A stretch of DNA of 64,000 nucleotides from Maritimibacter dapengensis (GTDB lineage Bacteria > Pseudomonadota > Alphaproteobacteria > Rhodobacterales > Rhodobacteraceae): assembly GCF_019218265.1 (NCBI RefSeq), contig NZ_JAHUZE010000002.1:930001-994000 (forward strand). Reading direction: 5' to 3'. How positions within the stretch are numbered: position 1 is the stretch's first letter; each line of letters begins with the position of its first letter. Positions 61,594 through 64,000 of the stretch are shown piece after piece. The notes beneath the pieces are model-generated. The model saw only the letters and a list, made by a program, of their open reading frames with translations, searched no databases and had not been told where the DNA came from. A program made the translations under genes and the position numbers.

Positions 61594-62403
61594 ATGGACA
61601 CCGCCAACACGCTGCTTTCCTCGCCATTCCGCGTCATTCCACTGGCACGACTCGCGAATGGGGGGCGCTGGCGGACGGAAGCGATGCGAAGCTATGGCGC
61701 TCCTGTCCTGCTCTGGTTCACCCGCGGTCAAGGCCGCATCACGATCAACGGCAAGACCTCCGGCTACACCTCACACAACGCCATTTTCGTGCCTGCGGGC
61801 ACGATGCACGGGTTCGAGATGAACTCGACCGTTCACGGCATGATCGTCGTGTTCCCCGTGGGTGTGGAGCGTGAGCTGTCGCTGCCCGAGGAGCCTGTTC
61901 ACCTGCGTCTGCATGAAGCCGATCAGCATATCGAGTTGAACCGGCTGATCGAGAACCTCCAGACCGAGCTGGAAAGCGGCAATCTCGCATCCGACCGGGC
62001 GATGCTGTGCCACGCCGGGCTCCTGTCCGTCTGGATCGAACGGCAGATGCGCGCGCTCGACATCGAAGAGCCGGACGAAGATGCCTCATCGCGGCTCGCG
62101 GCGGCGTATTCGGCGCTGGTCGAGCAGGATTTCCACTCGACCAAGTCGGTGCGGGATTATGCGAAGGACCTCGGCGTGACGCCGACGCATCTCAGCCGCG
62201 TCTGCAACAAGGCCTGCGGACGCCCCGCATCGGCCATCCTCGCGGACCGGGTCCACTATGAGGCGCGGCGGCTGCTGACCGAGACGCATATGCCGATCAA
62301 GGACATCGCCTCCTCGCTCGGTTTCGCCTCTGCCGCCTATTTCACGCGGGCGTTCCAGAACCACACGGGTCGCACCCCCAGCCAGTTCCGGCGCGGTGGG
62401 TAA
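61594..62403 (+). CDS. AraC-family regulator with cupin-type sensor domain
   Basis: 269-aa regulator. The N-terminal half is a cupin-like fold (WFTRGQGRITINGKTSGYTS, then NAIFVPAGTMHGFEM). The C-terminal half has two AraC helix-turn-helix motifs (SVRDYAKDLGVTPTHLSRVC and IKDIASSLGFASAAYFTRAF). ATG at 61594 follows a purine-rich GGGGGACCGAAG stretch. The ligand is unknown. A tandem repeat follows its stop. Confidence 0.88.
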   Translation: MDTANTLLSSPFRVIPLARLANGGRWRTEAMRSYGAPVLLWFTRGQGRITINGKTSGYTSHNAIFVPAGTMHGFEMNSTVHGMIVVFPVGVERELSLPEEPVHLRLHEADQHIELNRLIENLQTELESGNLASDRAMLCHAGLLSVWIERQMRALDIEEPDEDASSRLAAAYSALVEQDFHSTKSVRDYAKDLGVTPTHLSRVCNKACGRPASAILADRVHYEARRLLTETHMPIKDIASSLGFASAAYFTRAFQNHTGRTPSQFRRGG

Positions 62404-62429
62404 ACCTTTCGGCGCAACGCAAATCCGCA

Positions 62430-62473
62430 CATATGGAACGCGTATGGAATACGTATGGCAAACGTATGGATGA
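62430..62473. repeat. Four-copy 11-bp tandem repeat
   Basis: Four consecutive 11-mers, each beginning with a YRTATGG core: CATATGGAACG, CGTATGGAATA, CGTATGGCAAA and CGTATGGATGA. A CATACG in the opposite sense follows at 62475-62480. The period of one helical turn suits a protein-binding array. It lies between two convergent genes. Confidence 0.75.
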
Positions 62474-62543
62474 ACATACGTGTTCGCCGTGTCAGAAATC
62501 CTGAACGCACCATCAACGAAAATTTCAGGAAGCGCAGATCCGG

Positions 62544-63122
62544 TCAGCCGCCGAGGATCGCTTTCACGTAGCCTTCGGTCTCGGCATAGGGCGGAACGCC
62601 CTCATATTTCGTCACCGCCTCGGGACCGGCATTGTAGGCCGCCAATGCAAGCTTCCACGACCTGAACTTGTTGTACTGCTGCCGCAGATAACGCGCCCCG
62701 CCTTCGAGGTTCTGCTTCGGGTCGGACGGATCGACGCCCAGACGTGCGGCGGTTTCGGGCATGAGCTGCGCCAACCCGATCGCACCTGCATGGGAGACCG
62801 CCTGCGGGTTCCACCCGCTTTCCTGCTGCACGAGCCGCAAAAACAGGTCTTCGGGAATGGAATGCTGCTTGGCAACCGTCCGGGCCATTTCAAGGTAGAG
62901 ACCCTTGTACTTTCCGGAATAGCGCGGCACCTGATCGTCTTTCGGGCGCGGCTGATACCGCACGGACCCGGCGTATTGATCGGAGGCGCGGCCATCGAGA
63001 AGTTCGAGCGCCTTGTTGAAGTTGGACCGTCCATTCGACGACGAAAACAGGGTGTCCGCCGTCACCGGCACACCCCAAGCCATCGTCAGCGCACATGCGC
63101 CTGTCAGGAGTTTTGTCCTCAC
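62544..63122 (-). CDS. Lytic transglycosylase (SLT family)
   Basis: 192-aa exported wall hydrolase. Sec signal of about 22 residues ([20 protein letters not shown]). The SLT domain follows with catalytic Glu in [17 protein letters not shown] and blocks [24 protein letters not shown]. Cleaves peptidoglycan glycosidic bonds. Convergent with the AraC gene; divergent from ssb. Confidence 0.9.
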   Translation of the reverse strand: MRTKLLTGACALTMAWGVPVTADTLFSSSNGRSNFNKALELLDGRASDQYAGSVRYQPRPKDDQVPRYSGKYKGLYLEMARTVAKQHSIPEDLFLRLVQQESGWNPQAVSHAGAIGLAQLMPETAARLGVDPSDPKQNLEGGARYLRQQYNKFRSWKLALAAYNAGPEAVTKYEGVPPYAETEGYVKAILGG

Positions 63123-63297
63123 GCCCCAGATCTCCGTTTTGCGGCACTATATCCGCAAACGAGACCTGCCGCCACCCTTGGCGCACGCACAGGCGCCCAC
63201 CACCCCGACCGCATTCTCGTCGGGATTTTAACCTTTCCTTCACCGCGCTCGGGTGATGTAAACGTTGAAACAAATTTTCCAGATTCGGGAGGTCCAG

Positions 63298-63807
63298 ATG
63301 GCGGGCTCGGTGAACAAGGTCATTCTTATCGGCAACCTCGGGGCCGATCCGGAAGTGCGGAATTTCCCAAATGGCGGAAAGGTTTGCTCGCTCCGGCTGG
63401 CGACCTCCGAGAACTGGAAGGACCGCAACACCGGCGAGCGCCGGGAGCGCACCGAATGGCACCGGGTCGAGATTTACTCCGAACCGCTGGTCCGTGTGGC
63501 AGAGCAATATCTGCGCAAGGGCTCGAAAATCTACATCGAGGGCAAGCTCGAAACCCGCAAGTGGCAGGACCAGTCCGGCCAGGATCGTTATACGACCGAA
63601 GTGGCGCTGCGGCCCTATCAATCCGAACTCACCATGCTCGATTCGCGTGGCGGCGGTGATGGCGGCGGCACCACTTACGGTGGTGGCACGTCGCAAGGCG
63701 GCTATGGAGGCGGCGGCGGCGACCGTGGCGGCTACGGCGGCGGCGGCGATTCTGGCCCGGCCCCGGCGGGCGGCGGCGGCGGTTTCGACGACGAGATCCC
63801 GTTCTGA
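63298..63807 (+). CDS. ssb: Single-stranded DNA-binding protein
   Basis: 169-aa SSB. The OB fold (about 1-112) has [20 protein letters not shown] and [10 protein letters not shown] glycine-rich low-complexity linker (codons rich in GGC) leads to an acidic tip ending FDDEIPF, the partner-binding tail. ATG at 63298 follows GGGAGG. Confidence 0.94.
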   Translation: MAGSVNKVILIGNLGADPEVRNFPNGGKVCSLRLATSENWKDRNTGERRERTEWHRVEIYSEPLVRVAEQYLRKGSKIYIEGKLETRKWQDQSGQDRYTTEVALRPYQSELTMLDSRGGGDGGGTTYGGGTSQGGYGGGGGDRGGYGGGGDSGPAPAGGGGGFDDEIPF

Positions 63808-63845
63808 TCGGTGGAACCTGACGCATCCATGCGCGTTACGCGGTG

Positions 63846-64000
63846 ATGAGATGGTCATTTCCCATTGGGCGCCTTCTGGGTTCTGAGCTCAGGATTCACG
63901 GAACCTTTTTTCTGCTTCTCATCTGGATCGGCGGCGCGGCGTTCATGGCGGGCGGCCCGAACGCGGCGATTTACAACATCGTCTACGTTCTGGCGCTTTT
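63846..64000 (+). CDS. M50 site-2-protease-like protein, partial at right edge
   Basis: The first 51 codons of a membrane protein that continues past the window. It begins MRWSFPIGRLLGSELRIHGT followed by a hydrophobic helix (FFLLLIWIGGAAFMAGG), the usual opening of M50/SpoIVFB-like proteases. The zinc motif would lie outside. Name rests on the opening only. Confidence 0.6.
   Translation, partial: MRWSFPIGRLLGSELRIHGTFFLLLIWIGGAAFMAGGPNAAIYNIVYVLAL

Noticed and set aside
63650-63785. Glycine-codon repeat near the end of ssb
   Set aside because: This is the normal flexible linker of SSB proteins, not a separate repeat element.

Overview
The window looks like a piece of a high-GC alphaproteobacterial chromosome, most likely order Rhodobacterales (Roseobacter group). 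This rests on ctrA beside a sciP-type (DUF1153) gene, a neighbouring pair resembling the DUF6456 and DUF6477 families, a LexA box of the GTTC-N7-GTTC type, a suf cluster led by an IscR with one cysteine, and a phoR-pstSCAB-phoU-phoB order. I see no rRNA, tRNA, CRISPR array, insertion sequence or prophage. Gene starts were chosen by Shine-Dalgarno spacing and family start position.

Layout. 1-2.7 kb: partial PfkB-type kinase, then rpsB-tsf with a promoter and a clear terminator. 2.9-3.7 kb: a LuxR-type regulator. 3.9-11.3 kb: phosphate starvation regulon on the minus strand (phoR, then pstS-pstC-pstA-pstB-phoU-phoB) with a three-part Pho box before pstS. 11.5-15.7 kb: a hypothetical gene, the DUF6456/DUF6477-like pair separated by two perfect DnaA boxes, an MttB-family methyltransferase and a cupin. 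15.8-23.5 kb, plus strand: guaA, FkbM methyltransferase, EamA permease, P-loop protein, metA (acetyl type), membrane-anchored hydrolase, ppk2 and a TetR regulator, followed by a decayed reading frame. 23.8-32.2 kb, minus strand: iscR, NifS-type desulfurase, sufB, a pyruvyl-transferase-like gene, sufC, sufD, two Yip1-like genes and sufS. 32.3-33.9 kb: hydrolase, small protein and VIT1-type metal transporter. 33.9-43.5 kb: M32 carboxypeptidase, ctaA/COX15, gyrA, trmFO, small membrane protein, methyltransferase, gluQRS, hisI and a NifU-like scaffold. 43.6-49.4 kb, minus strand: ctrA and sciP, then ligA-recG followed by a 40-codon membrane peptide gene behind a consensus LexA box. 49.5-60.3 kb: mnmA facing the envelope cluster pyrH-frr-uppS-cdsA-dxr-rseP-(43-aa peptide)-bamA-skp-fabZ. 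60.4-64 kb: miaA, an AraC regulator, a four-copy 11-bp tandem repeat, a lytic transglycosylase, ssb and the start of an M50 protease.

Working together: PhoR/PhoB should sense and drive phosphate uptake through the Pho box, with PPK2 elsewhere handling polyphosphate. IscR should control the suf operon according to Fe-S status, with the VIT1-like transporter and NifU-like protein nearby. CtrA and SciP form a cell-cycle regulatory pair. The envelope cluster couples isoprenoid, phospholipid and outer-membrane protein assembly. The most interesting candidate for something undescribed is the SOS-box-controlled 40-aa membrane peptide at 43661-43783. It has the layout expected of a SidA-like division inhibitor, but that function is inferred, not shown.
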